A DNA stretch of 64,000 bases from an uncultured Lachnospiraceae bacterium (GCA_910586205.1 CAJUGD010000003.1:81385-145384); one strand, 5' to 3'; positions 1 to 8,640 are shown, numbered from the stretch's first letter. A program made the numbers and translations. Notes: generated from the sequence alone by a model not told the origin.

Positions 1-1068
1 CAGCCGGATGTGGTACATTGCCATGACTGGCAGACAGGCTTGATTCCGGTTTACTTAAAGGATCGTTTCAGGGGCGGGGAGTTTTTCCGAAACATGAAGT
101 CTGTTATCACCATTCACAACTTAAAGTTCCAGGGTGTGTGGGATGTGAAGACAATTCAGAGATTTTCCGGCCTTCCGGATTATTACTTTGCGCCGGATAA
201 GCTGGAGGCATATAAGGACGGTAATATGCTGAAGGGAGGTATTGTGTTTGCGGACGCCATTACCACCGTTAGCCAGACTTATGCAGAGGAGATCAAGATG
301 CCCTTCTACGGAGAGGGATTAGACGGTTTGATGAGAGCACGTTCCAATAGCCTTAGAGGAATTGTCAATGGCATTGATTACGATGATTTCAACCCGGAGA
401 CAGACAAGTTTATTGCTCAGCCGTACAATGCAAAGAATTTCCGCAAAGAAAAGGCGAAGAATAAACGGGCCTTGCAGGAACAGGTAGGGCTGCCGGCGGA
501 TGATAAGAAATTCTTAGTAGGAATTGTGTCCCGCCTGACGGATCAGAAGGGTCTGGATCTGATTCAGGGAGTTATGGATGAACTCTGTTCAGACGATATG
601 CAGTTGATTGTGCTGGGAACAGGGGATGAGCGGTATGAGAATATGTTCCGCCATTATGATTGGAAGTATCATGACCGTGTATCTGCTCAGATTTATTATT
701 CGGAGGAGCTGTCCCATAAAATTTATGCCGGATGTGACGCATTTTTGATGCCTTCCTTATTTGAACCCTGCGGATTAAGCCAGCTTATGGCTCTGCGCTA
801 CGGCACTGTGCCGATTGTGCGGGAAACAGGCGGTCTGAAGGACACCGTACAGCCTTATAACGAATTTGAAGGCACCGGAACAGGATTTTCTTTTGCCAAT
901 TATAATGCTCATGAGATGTTGGATTCTGTCCGATATGCCAAATATGTATATTATGATAAAAAGCGGGAGTGGAATAAGATCATTGACCGTGCCATGGCAC
1001 AGGATTTTTCATGGCAGACCTCTGCTATGAAGTATCAGGAGTTGTATGACTGGCTGATTGGCTATTAA
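1..1068 (+). CDS. glgA: Glycogen synthase, C-terminal part (5'-truncated by window edge)
   Basis: GT5 starch/glycogen synthase, which transfers glucose from ADP-glucose to the non-reducing end of a growing alpha-1,4-glucan in the cytoplasm. The reading frame is open from base 1 (reads QPDVVHCHDWQTGL), so the true start lies upstream and the GTG at 10 is not the start. Seen: the DVVHCHDWQTG segment near the end of the N-terminal Rossmann domain, GIVNGIDYDDFNP, the C-terminal Rossmann motif VGIVSRLTDQKGLDLI, and the nucleotide-sugar site FEPCGLSQLMALRYGTVP followed by RETGGLKDTV. Compared with the usual length of about 475 residues, roughly the first 120 are missing. It is followed after 20 bp by the YuiD-like gene, so the two may be co-transcribed. 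No glgB/C/D is in the window, but they could lie upstream. Confidence 0.95.
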   Translation, partial: QPDVVHCHDWQTGLIPVYLKDRFRGGEFFRNMKSVITIHNLKFQGVWDVKTIQRFSGLPDYYFAPDKLEAYKDGNMLKGGIVFADAITTVSQTYAEEIKMPFYGEGLDGLMRARSNSLRGIVNGIDYDDFNPETDKFIAQPYNAKNFRKEKAKNKRALQEQVGLPADDKKFLVGIVSRLTDQKGLDLIQGVMDELCSDDMQLIVLGTGDERYENMFRHYDWKYHDRVSAQIYYSEELSHKIYAGCDAFLMPSLFEPCGLSQLMALRYGTVPIVRETGGLKDTVQPYNEFEGTGTGFSFANYNAHEMLDSVRYAKYVYYDKKREWNKIIDRAMAQDFSWQTSAMKYQELYDWLIGY

Positions 1069-1088
1069 AGAACAGGTAAGGACAGAGT

Positions 1089-1550
1089 ATGCCATTTTGG
1101 GAGAAGATGTTGAGCAATGAGGTGCTGGTCAGCGCAGTTGCAGGCTGGACGGTGGCTCAGGTGCTGAAGACATTGATTGAATTTGCATTAAATAAAAATT
1201 TTTCTGCAGAGCGGCTTGTGGGTTCCGGGGGTATGCCCAGTTCCCATTCAGCCACGGTCTGCGCATTGACTACCAGCGCAGGAATCCGATATGGCGTGGA
1301 ATCCTTTGAGTTTGCCATCTGTTTTATTCTGGCATCTGTTGTGATGTATGATGCCATTGGGGTGCGGCAGGAGACGGGAAAGCAGGCAAAGCTTTTAAAC
1401 CTGATTATGGAACAGGACTTGTTTCATCTGGATAATGAACATTTCCAGAAAAAGCTGAAGGAATTAGTGGGCCATACGCCTCTTCAGGTATTGGCAGGGG
1501 CAGTTCTTGGGATACTGGTGGCAATTCTGGTTTCCACAGAGTTTTTTTAG
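1089..1550 (+). CDS. Divergent PAP2 family membrane protein (YuiD/DUF212-like)
   Basis: A 153-residue, mainly hydrophobic protein of the divergent PAP2 / DUF212 family (B. subtilis YuiD). The family signature GGMPSSHSATVCAL is present around residues 47-60 and resembles the Ser-His phosphatase motif of PAP2 enzymes. A membrane stretch lies around residues 75-95, the VRQETGKQAK segment follows, and a final hydrophobic helix (VLAGAVLGILVAILV) lies near the C-terminus. The catalytic role of the family is not established to my knowledge; a lipid phosphatase is possible from the fold. It starts 20 bp after glgA with only a weak upstream SD (GGTAAGGAC), and is followed by an independent promoter for rpsO. 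Confidence 0.85.
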   Translation: MPFWEKMLSNEVLVSAVAGWTVAQVLKTLIEFALNKNFSAERLVGSGGMPSSHSATVCALTTSAGIRYGVESFEFAICFILASVVMYDAIGVRQETGKQAKLLNLIMEQDLFHLDNEHFQKKLKELVGHTPLQVLAGAVLGILVAILVSTEFF

Positions 1551-1593
1551 GGTTCATTTTTTATCCTGCAAAAAGTTCTTTAAAATTAATTGA

Positions 1594-1622
1594 TTGACAG
1601 TCTGAAAAGGTTATGGTAAGAT
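1594..1622 (+). promoter_or_regulatory. Sigma-A-type promoter of rpsO
   Basis: TTGACA at 1594-1599, a 17-bp spacer, and TAAGAT at 1617-1622: a near-consensus housekeeping promoter about 90 bp before the rpsO start. Transcription should begin near 1629, giving a leader of about 85 nt. Confidence 0.75.
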
Positions 1623-1624
1623 AA

Positions 1625-1700
1625 GGCGGTATGGATGGACGCCGATGCTCGGTTCCTTGGATGCTCCAACCAGGAGCTTGGTTTTCGGTAAGCATAAAAA
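1625..1700 (+). promoter_or_regulatory. Structured rpsO 5' leader, candidate S15 autoregulatory site
   Basis: The transcript between the rpsO promoter and its SD can fold into small nested hairpins: TTGGA-TGC-TCCAA, an overlapping AACCA-ggagct-TGGTT, and a closing ATGCT/AGCAT pair. Ribosomal protein S15 is known to bind and repress its own mRNA through structured leaders in several bacterial groups. Assignment here is by position and foldability only; I did not match it to a specific S15-leader family. Confidence 0.4.
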
Positions 1701-1712
1701 GGAGGAAATCAA

Positions 1713-1979
1713 ATGATTTCAAAGGAAAAGAAAGCAGCGATTATTGAAGAGTATGGAAGAAAGCCTGGAGATACCGGTTCACCAGAGGTGCAGATTGCGA
1801 TTCTGACTGCAAGGATCGCAGAGCTGACGGAGCATCTGCAGGAGAATAAGAAGGACCATCATTCCAGACGGGGCCTTTTGAAGATGGTAGGACGCAGGCG
1901 CGGTCTGCTGGATTATCTGAAAAAGACAGATCTGGATGGATATCGTGCTTTGATTGAGAAGCTGGGGATTAGAAAGTAA
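1713..1979 (+). CDS. rpsO: 30S ribosomal protein S15
   Basis: Full-length S15 (88 residues, the usual size), which binds the central domain of 16S rRNA early in 30S assembly. The family pattern is clear: KAAIIEEYGRKPGDTGSPEVQIAILTAR is the conserved N-terminal helix region (residues about 5-33), followed by LTEHLQENKKDHHSRRGLLKMVGRRRGLLDYL, which holds the rRNA-contacting DHHSRRGL segment. The start is fixed by AAAGGAGG 5-12 bp upstream. The rpsO-pnp order is conserved in many bacteria; here the two genes are separated by a hairpin terminator and a second hairpin in the pnp leader. Confidence 0.98.
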   Translation: MISKEKKAAIIEEYGRKPGDTGSPEVQIAILTARIAELTEHLQENKKDHHSRRGLLKMVGRRRGLLDYLKKTDLDGYRALIEKLGIRK

Positions 1980-1991
1980 GGACAGATTTGG

Positions 1992-2024
1992 GGGTGGAGA
2001 AGTGTTCTCCACCCTATCGTTGTT
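1992..2024 (+). terminator. Hairpin terminator after rpsO
   Basis: A perfect 10-bp stem, GGGTGGAGAA (1992-2001) with TTCTCCACCC (2005-2014) and a 3-nt loop, followed by TATCGTTGTTT. The T-tract is interrupted, so partial read-through into pnp is likely. Confidence 0.7.
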
Positions 2025-2059
2025 TAAAGCAAATCATAATCGATATTTTTCAGAGGATG

Positions 2060-2137
2060 GGACCGAGACGACTGCTGTACACGAAAGGCAGGATAAGTTT
2101 TGGCATATGCATTTTCGTGCAGAGCAGTAGTTTCGGA
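2060..2137 (+). promoter_or_regulatory. Long imperfect hairpin in the pnp leader
   Basis: Bases 2063-2086 pair with 2112-2136: of 24 positions, 20 are Watson-Crick, one is a G-U pair and three are mismatches, with a loop of about 25 nt. It sits 55 bp before the pnp start. In E. coli a long leader hairpin is cut by RNase III and then PNPase degrades the product, giving autoregulation. The same arrangement here suggests, but does not prove, a similar control. Confidence 0.55.
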
Positions 2138-2191
2138 GTCTTCTGGTTAAATATAAATATCTGAAATTATTGGGAAAAGGAGACGAAATTT

Positions 2192-4282
2192 ATGTACAAA
2201 AGTTTTAGTATGGAGCTGGCAGGGAGAACCCTGACCGTAGATGTAGGAAGAGTGGCCGGGCAGGCAAATGGTGCGGCATTTATGCATTATGGGGATACTG
2301 TGGTATTATCCACGGCAACCGCATCAGACAAGCCCAGGGAGGGGATTGATTTTTTTCCTCTGAGTGTAGAATTTGAAGAAAAGCTTTATTCTGTAGGCAA
2401 GATTCCGGGAGGCTTTAACCGGAGAGAGGGAAAAGCGTCGGAGAATGCAGTTTTGACTGCCCGGGTGATTGACCGGCCCATGCGTCCCCTGTTTCCGAAG
2501 GATTACCGCAATGACGTGACTTTAAGCAACCTGGTTATGTCTGTGGATCCGGACTGCAGCCCGGAGTATACGGCTATGCTGGGTTCTGCTATTGCAACCT
2601 GCATTTCTGATATTCCTTTTGACGGACCCTGCGCTACTACACAGATCGGCATGATTGACGGCGAGTTTATTGTAAATCCTACTAACAGCCAGAAGACGGA
2701 TTCTGATCTGGCCCTGACGGTAGCGTCTACCAGGGAAAAGGTGATCATGATTGAGGCCGGGGCTAAGGAGATACCGGAGCAGATGATGATTGAGGCGATC
2801 TTTAAGGCTCATGAGGTGAATCAGGAGATCATTCGGTTTATTGATAAGATTGTGGCGGAATGCGGAAAGACGAAGCATTCCTATGAGAGCTGTGCGGTTT
2901 CACCGGAGCTTTTAAACGCCATTCAGGAGATTGTGCCGCCGGCAGAGATGGAGGAAGCGGTCTTTACGGATGAAAAGCAGACCAGGGAAGAAAATATCCG
3001 CCGCATAACAGAAAGGCTGGAGAATGCCTTTGCGGATCGTGAGGAATGGCTGGCCGGCTTAGGAGAAGCGGTTTACCAGTATCAGAAAAAGACGGTCCGC
3101 AAGATGATCTTAAGAGATCACAAGCGTCCGGACGGCCGTGCAGTTACAGAGATCCGTCCTTTGGCGGCAGAGATCGATCTGCTTCCTCGAGTGCATGGTT
3201 CCGGAATGTTTACCCGTGGGCAGACTCAAATCCTGAATGTATGTACCCTTGCGCCCATGTCGGAGGCTCAGCGGTTAGACGGCCTGGATGAGAATGAGAC
3301 TTCCAAGAGATACATGCATCATTATAACTTCCCCTCCTATTCTGTGGGGGAGACCAAGCCGTCAAGGGGACCGGGCCGCCGGGAGATCGGCCATGGAGCA
3401 TTGGCGGAACGGGCTTTGGTTCCGGTATTGCCAACGGAAGCAGAGTTTCCCTATGCAATCCGCACGGTATCAGAGACCATGGAATCCAATGGTTCTACCT
3501 CCCAGGCCAGTATCTGTGCGTCAACCTTGTCCTTAATGGCAGCAGGCGTGCCCATTAAAGCGATGGTGGCAGGAATATCCTGCGGATTAGTGACAGGAGA
3601 AAGCGATGATGATTATATTGTTTTGACGGATATTCAGGGGCTTGAAGATTTCTTCGGAGACATGGATTTTAAGGTGGGAGGTACCCACAAGGGAATCACA
3701 GCCATTCAGATGGACATTAAAATTCATGGTTTGACCCGTCCCATTATCGAGGAGGCGATTGCCAGAACCCGCGAGGCAAGACTGTATATTCTGGATGAGG
3801 TAATGGCTCCGGTGATTTCTGAACCGCGGAAAGAGGTAGGCAAATATGCGCCCAAGATCGACCAGATTACCATTGATCCTCAAAAAATCGGAGATGTGGT
3901 AGGAAAACAAGGCAGTGTGATCAACAAGATCATTGAGGATACGGGTGTGAAGATTGACATTTCTGAGGACGGAAGAATTGATATCTGCGGTACAGACAGA
4001 GATATGATTGAGAAGGCCAAAGAGATCATTCAGAGTATTGTTACAGATGTAGAGACAGGACAGATTCTTACCGGAAAGGTAGTTCGAATCATGCCGTTTG
4101 GAGCCTTTGTGGAACTGAAGCCAAAGAAGGACGGCATGGTGCATATTTCCAGACTGTCTGACAAACGGGTGGAAAAGGTGGAAGATGTGGTAAATATCGG
4201 TGATATGGTGACAGTAAAGGTACTAGATATTGATAAGATGGGAAAGATCAGCCTGAGTATGAGACCAGGAGATCTGGGCTAG
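2192..4282 (+). CDS. pnp: Polyribonucleotide nucleotidyltransferase (PNPase)
   Basis: PNPase degrades RNA 3' to 5' by phosphorolysis in the cytoplasm and can run in reverse to add tails. The 696 residues match the family length. Order: first RNase PH-like domain (about 1-230; KIPGGFNRREGKASENAVLTARVIDRPMRPL split over residues 70-100), helical linker, second RNase PH domain (about 320-540, with GSGMFTRGQTQIL, GRREIGHGALAERAL and SICASTLSLMAAGVP), KH domain (QKIGDVVGKQGSVINKI, about 565-580), and C-terminal S1 domain (GKVVRIMPFGAFVELKPKKDG). The start follows AAAGGAGACG. The hairpin upstream suggests autoregulation. Confidence 0.97.
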   Translation: MYKSFSMELAGRTLTVDVGRVAGQANGAAFMHYGDTVVLSTATASDKPREGIDFFPLSVEFEEKLYSVGKIPGGFNRREGKASENAVLTARVIDRPMRPLFPKDYRNDVTLSNLVMSVDPDCSPEYTAMLGSAIATCISDIPFDGPCATTQIGMIDGEFIVNPTNSQKTDSDLALTVASTREKVIMIEAGAKEIPEQMMIEAIFKAHEVNQEIIRFIDKIVAECGKTKHSYESCAVSPELLNAIQEIVPPAEMEEAVFTDEKQTREENIRRITERLENAFADREEWLAGLGEAVYQYQKKTVRKMILRDHKRPDGRAVTEIRPLAAEIDLLPRVHGSGMFTRGQTQILNVCTLAPMSEAQRLDGLDENETSKRYMHHYNFPSYSVGETKPSRGPGRREIGHGALAERALVPVLPTEAEFPYAIRTVSETMESNGSTSQASICASTLSLMAAGVPIKAMVAGISCGLVTGESDDDYIVLTDIQGLEDFFGDMDFKVGGTHKGITAIQMDIKIHGLTRPIIEEAIARTREARLYILDEVMAPVISEPRKEVGKYAPKIDQITIDPQKIGDVVGKQGSVINKIIEDTGVKIDISEDGRIDICGTDRDMIEKAKEIIQSIVTDVETGQILTGKVVRIMPFGAFVELKPKKDGMVHISRLSDKRVEKVEDVVNIGDMVTVKVLDIDKMGKISLSMRPGDLG

Positions 4283-4299
4283 AAGAATAGTGAGAAGTA

Positions 4300-5793
4300 A
4301 TGCTTATGAGTAGACATAAAAGATGGGCAGCAAGGGTGATGATCATGGCTCTGACAGCCGTGAACCCTGTTATTGCCTTAGCAGATATGGAAGTACCGGC
4401 TTTGGATGTGACGGCAGAGGCCGGTCAAAGTGAAGGGATAAATATTTCTGAGAATACAGAAAATCTACAGGAAAACAGCCAAAATCAAGGTTCTCCTGTA
4501 ATAGAGGCAGGATCAAAGGAGCTGCAGGAGGCTGTAGGGGAAGGTGCTGCTGCAGAAACGCCTGCAAGTCCGGAGTCCACACAAGGTATGACAGCAGAGA
4601 ACACGGCAGGTGTATCGGAAAGCTTGCCTCCGTCAGAGAGTATGGCAGCAGATACTTCAGGCAGTTCACCGGTGATGACTGCAGGAAGCGGCAGTTCACC
4701 GGTGATTGGCCCTGGAACCAACGCAGGTCCCGGGGCAGGGCCAGGCGTTCCTTCACAGAATGTGCCGGAACAGACCATTCCTAATCCTGCTGACAGTACT
4801 TTGACTTTGGAACGGATTGACTATTTTTCTGAGCAAGTGGCAGATCCTACGGTAATACCAGTTGAAAAGTATAGTTATGATACCATGGTTTCGGACTTAG
4901 AGAAGCTTCGGTCCCGATATGGAAGTGAGCGTCTTCAAATTAATGTGATCGGAACCTCTTTAGACGGCAGAAATCTGTATGAGGCTGTTTTGGGAAATCC
5001 TAATGCGGGAAAGCATATTTTGATTCACGCAGGCATTCATGCAAGGGAGTATATGACACCCTTGCTTGTGATGAAGCAGTTGGAATATGGTTTAGAGTTC
5101 TATGACCGGGGAAACTATGCAGGACAGCCGTTGTCTGCTATCCTGCAGCAAGTGGCTGTGCACTTTGTGCCCATGACCAATCCTGATGGGACAACGATCA
5201 GCCAGTTTGGAATCGAGGGGATCCGCTCAGAGGAGCTGCGTCAGGTAATCCGGCAATGTTATGCAGACGATACGGCTTTAGGAAGAACTTCATCGGCATT
5301 TGACCGGTATTTAATCTACTGGAAGGCCAATGCAAGGGGAGTGGACTTAAATCACAACTTTCCGGCAAACTGGGATCTGACGGGAAGCCCTCCCAATCCG
5401 TCCTATGCCACGTATAAAGGGACACAGCCATTCTCTGAGCCAGAGACTCAAGCTCTTGAAAAGCTGGTAAATTCAAGAAAATGGTCGGCAACCATCAGCT
5501 ACCACAGCATGGGAAATCTGATCTATTGGGATTATGTAGGGAATCGTGTCCAGCAGGCGTCGGGAGAGCTGACTGCATTGCTTGAAGTCTGCACTCAATA
5601 TCGGGCGGCAAGCAGCCCCAACAGCCATGGGGGATTTAAGGACTGGACTCAGATAAAAGATGACCCTATTCCGGGAGTTACCATTGAGACGGGAAGTGTT
5701 GCGTGTCCGCTGCCCCTGTCCCAATTTGAGGATATCTGGAATCGAAATAAAATGGTATGGGCATTGGCTGCGCGATATGCCATGGACCATTAA
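4300..5793 (+). CDS. Secreted M14-family zinc carboxypeptidase
   Basis: A 497-residue exported metallopeptidase of the M14 (carboxypeptidase A / gamma-D-glutamyl-meso-diaminopimelate peptidase) family. There is a basic N-terminus, a hydrophobic stretch and a likely cleavage after ALA near residue 30. Residues about 31-160 are a low-complexity Ser/Pro/Gly/Ala/Glu linker that holds the same GSSPV motif twice. The catalytic domain follows from about 190: zinc ligands His247 and Glu250 in HAGIHAREYM, substrate-binding VDLNHNFP, third ligand His402 in ISYHSMG, and catalytic Glu463 in GVTIETGS. A role in trimming cell-wall or dietary peptides is inferred. Start uncertain: ATG at 4300 or 4306, both with weak SD. 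It follows pnp by 17 bp and ends at a bidirectional terminator. Confidence 0.85.
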   Translation: MLMSRHKRWAARVMIMALTAVNPVIALADMEVPALDVTAEAGQSEGINISENTENLQENSQNQGSPVIEAGSKELQEAVGEGAAAETPASPESTQGMTAENTAGVSESLPPSESMAADTSGSSPVMTAGSGSSPVIGPGTNAGPGAGPGVPSQNVPEQTIPNPADSTLTLERIDYFSEQVADPTVIPVEKYSYDTMVSDLEKLRSRYGSERLQINVIGTSLDGRNLYEAVLGNPNAGKHILIHAGIHAREYMTPLLVMKQLEYGLEFYDRGNYAGQPLSAILQQVAVHFVPMTNPDGTTISQFGIEGIRSEELRQVIRQCYADDTALGRTSSAFDRYLIYWKANARGVDLNHNFPANWDLTGSPPNPSYATYKGTQPFSEPETQALEKLVNSRKWSATISYHSMGNLIYWDYVGNRVQQASGELTALLEVCTQYRAASSPNSHGGFKDWTQIKDDPIPGVTIETGSVACPLPLSQFEDIWNRNKMVWALAARYAMDH

Positions 5794-5800
5794 TTGTGTA

Positions 5801-5848
5801 AAAAGCGTCGGAGGCTGCTTCGAAAGAAGAACAGTTTCCGGCGCTTTT
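5801..5848. terminator. Bidirectional terminator between convergent genes
   Basis: AAAAGCG-T-CGGA (5801-5812) pairs with TCCG-G-CGCTTTT (5837-5848), with the T/G position as a wobble pair. The A-run at one end and T-run at the other let it serve both the carboxypeptidase gene (plus) and the PHP phosphatase gene (minus), whose stop codons flank it. Confidence 0.8.
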
Positions 5849-5853
5849 GCAGA

Positions 5854-6654
5854 TTAAAGAGGGAGCGGGTAAGGCTTTCTTTGGCGGTATACCGTAATAT
5901 AGCGGAAGCCGCAGTCCTTTAGGATTGCCTGCATCCGGTCAAATTCACAGGCAATGGCTTTTGGGGAATGGGCGTCAGAGCCAAGGGTAAGAAGTTCTCC
6001 TCCCAGCTCATGATAGCGTTTCAAAATATCTTCACAGGGATTGGGATGGTTTAAGCCATAGCGAAAGCCGGCAGTGTTGCACTCTAAGGCTTTTCCTTTT
6101 TCAATGAGTGCTTTTAAGATTGGATCAATCTGATCCTGATACGCCTGAAAGGAATAGTGCTGGTTGGAGGTAGGGCCATAGCGTACAATGTAATCTAAGT
6201 GGCCAAAGGAATCAAAACAGTTCAAGGCGCGGATCCGATCCAGAGTCACTTCGAAATAATGTTTATACACTTCCTGTTCGCTTTTTCCCTCAAAAAAATC
6301 GGAATAATAAGGATCTTTTTTGTCAATAAAATGGCTGCTTCCAATGATAAAGTCCACCTCTAAACGTTGGGACAGGTTCTCTAAATATTCCTGGGTATGA
6401 AGCTGCAGACCCAGTTCCACACCAATGTTGACCTGAATGCGGTCTGCATATTTCTGGCGGAGACACTGCATATAGGGCAGATAAGCGTCAAAGTCCAGAA
6501 GAAAGGCTTCTTTTTCTGGACCGAATTCATAATCATGATGGTCTGTAATACATAACTCCTTCATGCCTAAATGGATGCATTGGCTGATCTGAGACTCAGG
6601 TAAAGCGCTGCTGTCCTGAGAAAAGCTTGTATGTATGTGTGAGTCGGGAAGCAT
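5854..6654 (-). CDS. PHP-domain phosphatase, histidinol-phosphatase (HisJ)-like
   Basis: A 266-residue single-domain PHP phosphoesterase. The metal-binding motifs appear in order: DSHIHTSFSQDS (residues 4-15), ITDHHDYEFG (about 36-45), GSSHFIDKKDPYY (about 105), FGHLDYIVRYG (about 150-160) and GSDAHSP near residue 227. Closest in pattern to histidinol-phosphatase HisJ/HisK, the penultimate step of histidine synthesis; the context gives no his genes, so the substrate is not certain. The start is ATG at 6654. Intergenic DNA upstream is shared with the divergent Na/Pi transporter gene. Confidence 0.85.
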   Translation of the reverse strand: MLPDSHIHTSFSQDSSALPESQISQCIHLGMKELCITDHHDYEFGPEKEAFLLDFDAYLPYMQCLRQKYADRIQVNIGVELGLQLHTQEYLENLSQRLEVDFIIGSSHFIDKKDPYYSDFFEGKSEQEVYKHYFEVTLDRIRALNCFDSFGHLDYIVRYGPTSNQHYSFQAYQDQIDPILKALIEKGKALECNTAGFRYGLNHPNPCEDILKRYHELGGELLTLGSDAHSPKAIACEFDRMQAILKDCGFRYITVYRQRKPYPLPL

Positions 6655-6743
6655 AGGCAGATTCCTCCGTAAACGATTTGGAAAAGCTGTGATAGATTAT
6701 AATGGATTTTAGGCGGCAGTGCAAGAGTAACTTTGAAAACAGG

Positions 6744-6773
6744 TTGAAATGAAAGATGCATGTATGTTATTAT
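6744..6773 (+). promoter_or_regulatory. Candidate promoter of the Na/Pi cotransporter gene
   Basis: TTGAAA (6744-6749), an 18-bp spacer and TATTAT (6768-6773), about 55 bp upstream of the start codon at 6829. The rest of the 170-bp divergent region shows no clear promoter for the PHP gene on the opposite strand. Confidence 0.5.
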
Positions 6774-6828
6774 GAAACGTAATCGGCGAATGAAATAGCA
6801 GCAAAGAAAAAGAAAGGGAGTGGAGAAA

Positions 6829-8496
6829 ATGTCAGTTGGCGACGTTTCCAATTTTTTTGGATTTTTGGGCGGTCTGGGAATGTTTTTGTACGGTATGAGC
6901 ATAATGGCAGACGGAATGCAGAAGACGGCGGGAAGCCGGATGAGCAGTTTTCTGGGGATGCTGACCAATAACCGCTTTCTGGCAGTGGTGCTGGGAGCGC
7001 TGATCACAGCTATCATTCAGAGCAGCGGGGCCACTACGGTTATGGTGGTAGGGTTTGTCAGTGCCGGCGTGCTGAATCTGTCTCAGGCAGTAGGGGTAAT
7101 TATGGGAGCCAATATCGGAACCACCATCACTGCATGGATCGTATCCATGAGCCAGTTGGGAGATGCATTTGAGATCATGAAGCCGGGCTTTTATGCTCCT
7201 CTTATCATTGGTATGGGGGCGCTTCTTTTGGTCTTTGCCAAAGGGCAGAAGAAGAAGACTGTGGGAGAGATTTTGATCGGTTTGGGACTTTTGTTTACAG
7301 GGCTGGATTTTATGTCCGGTTCCATCAGCCCTTATACGGATGCTCCGATTTTTGCAAGAGCATTTGCACTGCTCGGAGGGAATCCTTTGCTGGGAATGAT
7401 AATCGGAGCTTTGGTGACAGCGCTTTTGCAGAGTTCCTCTGCTTCTGTAGGAATTTTGCAGACGCTTGCCATGAATGGAGTGGTAACCACCAATGCAGCA
7501 ATCTATATTACCTTGGGGCAGAATATCGGCTCTTGTGTCACAGCCATGCTTTCTAGCGCCGGAGGCTCTAGGACGGCTAAGAGGGCAGCAGTTATGCATC
7601 TGGCTTTTAATATGATTGGGGCGATTGTGTTCGGCGTACTGGGTTTTGCAGTGTTTTCTGTGCTTCCGGCTTTTGCTGCTTCCCACATTACGGCTGTGCA
7701 GATCTCCATGTTCCACACCGTATTTAATCTGACCATGACTACACTTTTATTCCCCTTTGGCGACTGGCTGGTGAAGCTGTCCGGGCTGGTGGTAAAAGAG
7801 GAAAAGGAAGTTTTTGTGGAGGACAAGGAGACAGCGGTCACATTAAGGCATCTGGATGAGAGGATTTTTGAGTCTCCGGCCTTTGCCGTGGAGACAGCAG
7901 CTTTAGAGGTGGTCCATATGGGCCAGATTACCATGAAGAATGTAAAGCGTGCTTTAGATGCCATATTAACCGGCAATCTGGAAGAAATACAGGATGTGTA
8001 TAAAACTGAAAAAACAATAGATAATATGGAAAAGATACTGACAGAGTACTTAATTAAAGTCGATAATCTGTCCCTGACAGAGAGGCAGAAGCGGGTAGTC
8101 AACAATCTGTTTTACAGTGTCAGTGATATTGAGCGGATTGGGGATCATGCGGAAAATCTGGCAGAGCAGGCAGAATATATGGTAGAGCATGGCCTGGATT
8201 TTACAGACACAGGAATGGAGGATCTAAAGTCTATCAGCAGCAGTGTGGTGAAAGCCTTTCAGCATGCGATTGACGCCAGGCAAACCGGCAATATGGATTC
8301 GGTCCGCAAAGTCAGCCAATATGAGGATGATGTGGATAATCAGGAGGAGGAATTGAGGGAAAAACACATTGAGCGTCTTTCCGCCGGAGAATGTGCCCCC
8401 TCCGCAGGAGTGGTGTTTTTGGATATTATCAGCAATTTGGAGAGGGTTTCTGACCATGCATATAATCTGGCAGGGTATGTGAAAGACGAGATGTAG
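6829..8496 (+). CDS. Na+/phosphate cotransporter family protein with C-terminal PhoU-like domain
   Basis: An inner-membrane NptA-type transporter. Two Na/Pi-cotransporter repeats each carry the conserved QSS signature: IIQSSGATTVMVVGFVSAG (about residue 64) and LLQSSSASVGILQTLAMNG (about residue 200), with several hydrophobic helices around each. From about residue 345 a helical PhoU-like cytoplasmic domain follows (SLTERQKRVVNNLFYSVSDIERIGDHAENL and ISNLERVSDHAYNLAGY), which is typical of the Firmicute proteins. ATG 6829 is preferred over an upstream in-frame GTG at 6820 because the SD GGGAG (6816-6820) is 8 bp before it. It could move phosphate or another anion; substrate not visible from sequence. 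Confidence 0.92.
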   Translation: MSVGDVSNFFGFLGGLGMFLYGMSIMADGMQKTAGSRMSSFLGMLTNNRFLAVVLGALITAIIQSSGATTVMVVGFVSAGVLNLSQAVGVIMGANIGTTITAWIVSMSQLGDAFEIMKPGFYAPLIIGMGALLLVFAKGQKKKTVGEILIGLGLLFTGLDFMSGSISPYTDAPIFARAFALLGGNPLLGMIIGALVTALLQSSSASVGILQTLAMNGVVTTNAAIYITLGQNIGSCVTAMLSSAGGSRTAKRAAVMHLAFNMIGAIVFGVLGFAVFSVLPAFAASHITAVQISMFHTVFNLTMTTLLFPFGDWLVKLSGLVVKEEKEVFVEDKETAVTLRHLDERIFESPAFAVETAALEVVHMGQITMKNVKRALDAILTGNLEEIQDVYKTEKTIDNMEKILTEYLIKVDNLSLTERQKRVVNNLFYSVSDIERIGDHAENLAEQAEYMVEHGLDFTDTGMEDLKSISSSVVKAFQHAIDARQTGNMDSVRKVSQYEDDVDNQEEELREKHIERLSAGECAPSAGVVFLDIISNLERVSDHAYNLAGYVKDEM

Positions 8497-8547
8497 GAAA
8501 ATCGCCAATAAAGAGCGATAAATACAGCAAAAAAGCCAAATTGCCTC

Positions 8548-8576
8548 TTGCACTTTTGTCCATTATTGGGTAAAAT
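8548..8576 (+). promoter_or_regulatory. Promoter of gap
   Basis: TTGCAC (8548-8553), exactly 17 bp, TAAAAT (8571-8576), placing the transcription start near 8583 and leaving a leader of about 58 nt before gap. Confidence 0.65.
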
Positions 8577-8587
8577 AGGAACCAAGG

Positions 8588-8605
8588 TTGATCATATTTT
8601 AACAA
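8588..8605 (+). promoter_or_regulatory. Candidate Rex-like operator in the gap leader
   Basis: TTGATCATATTTTAACAA is an 18-bp element with a perfect right half TTAACAA and a left half two bases off the clostridial Rex pattern TTGTTAA-N4-TTAACAA. It lies just downstream of the predicted transcription start, where a repressor would block elongation or initiation. Similarity to Rex sites is by eye. Confidence 0.4.
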
Positions 8606-8640
8606 TCAACAATTTTTTAACAATCTAGGAGGAATTGAAC

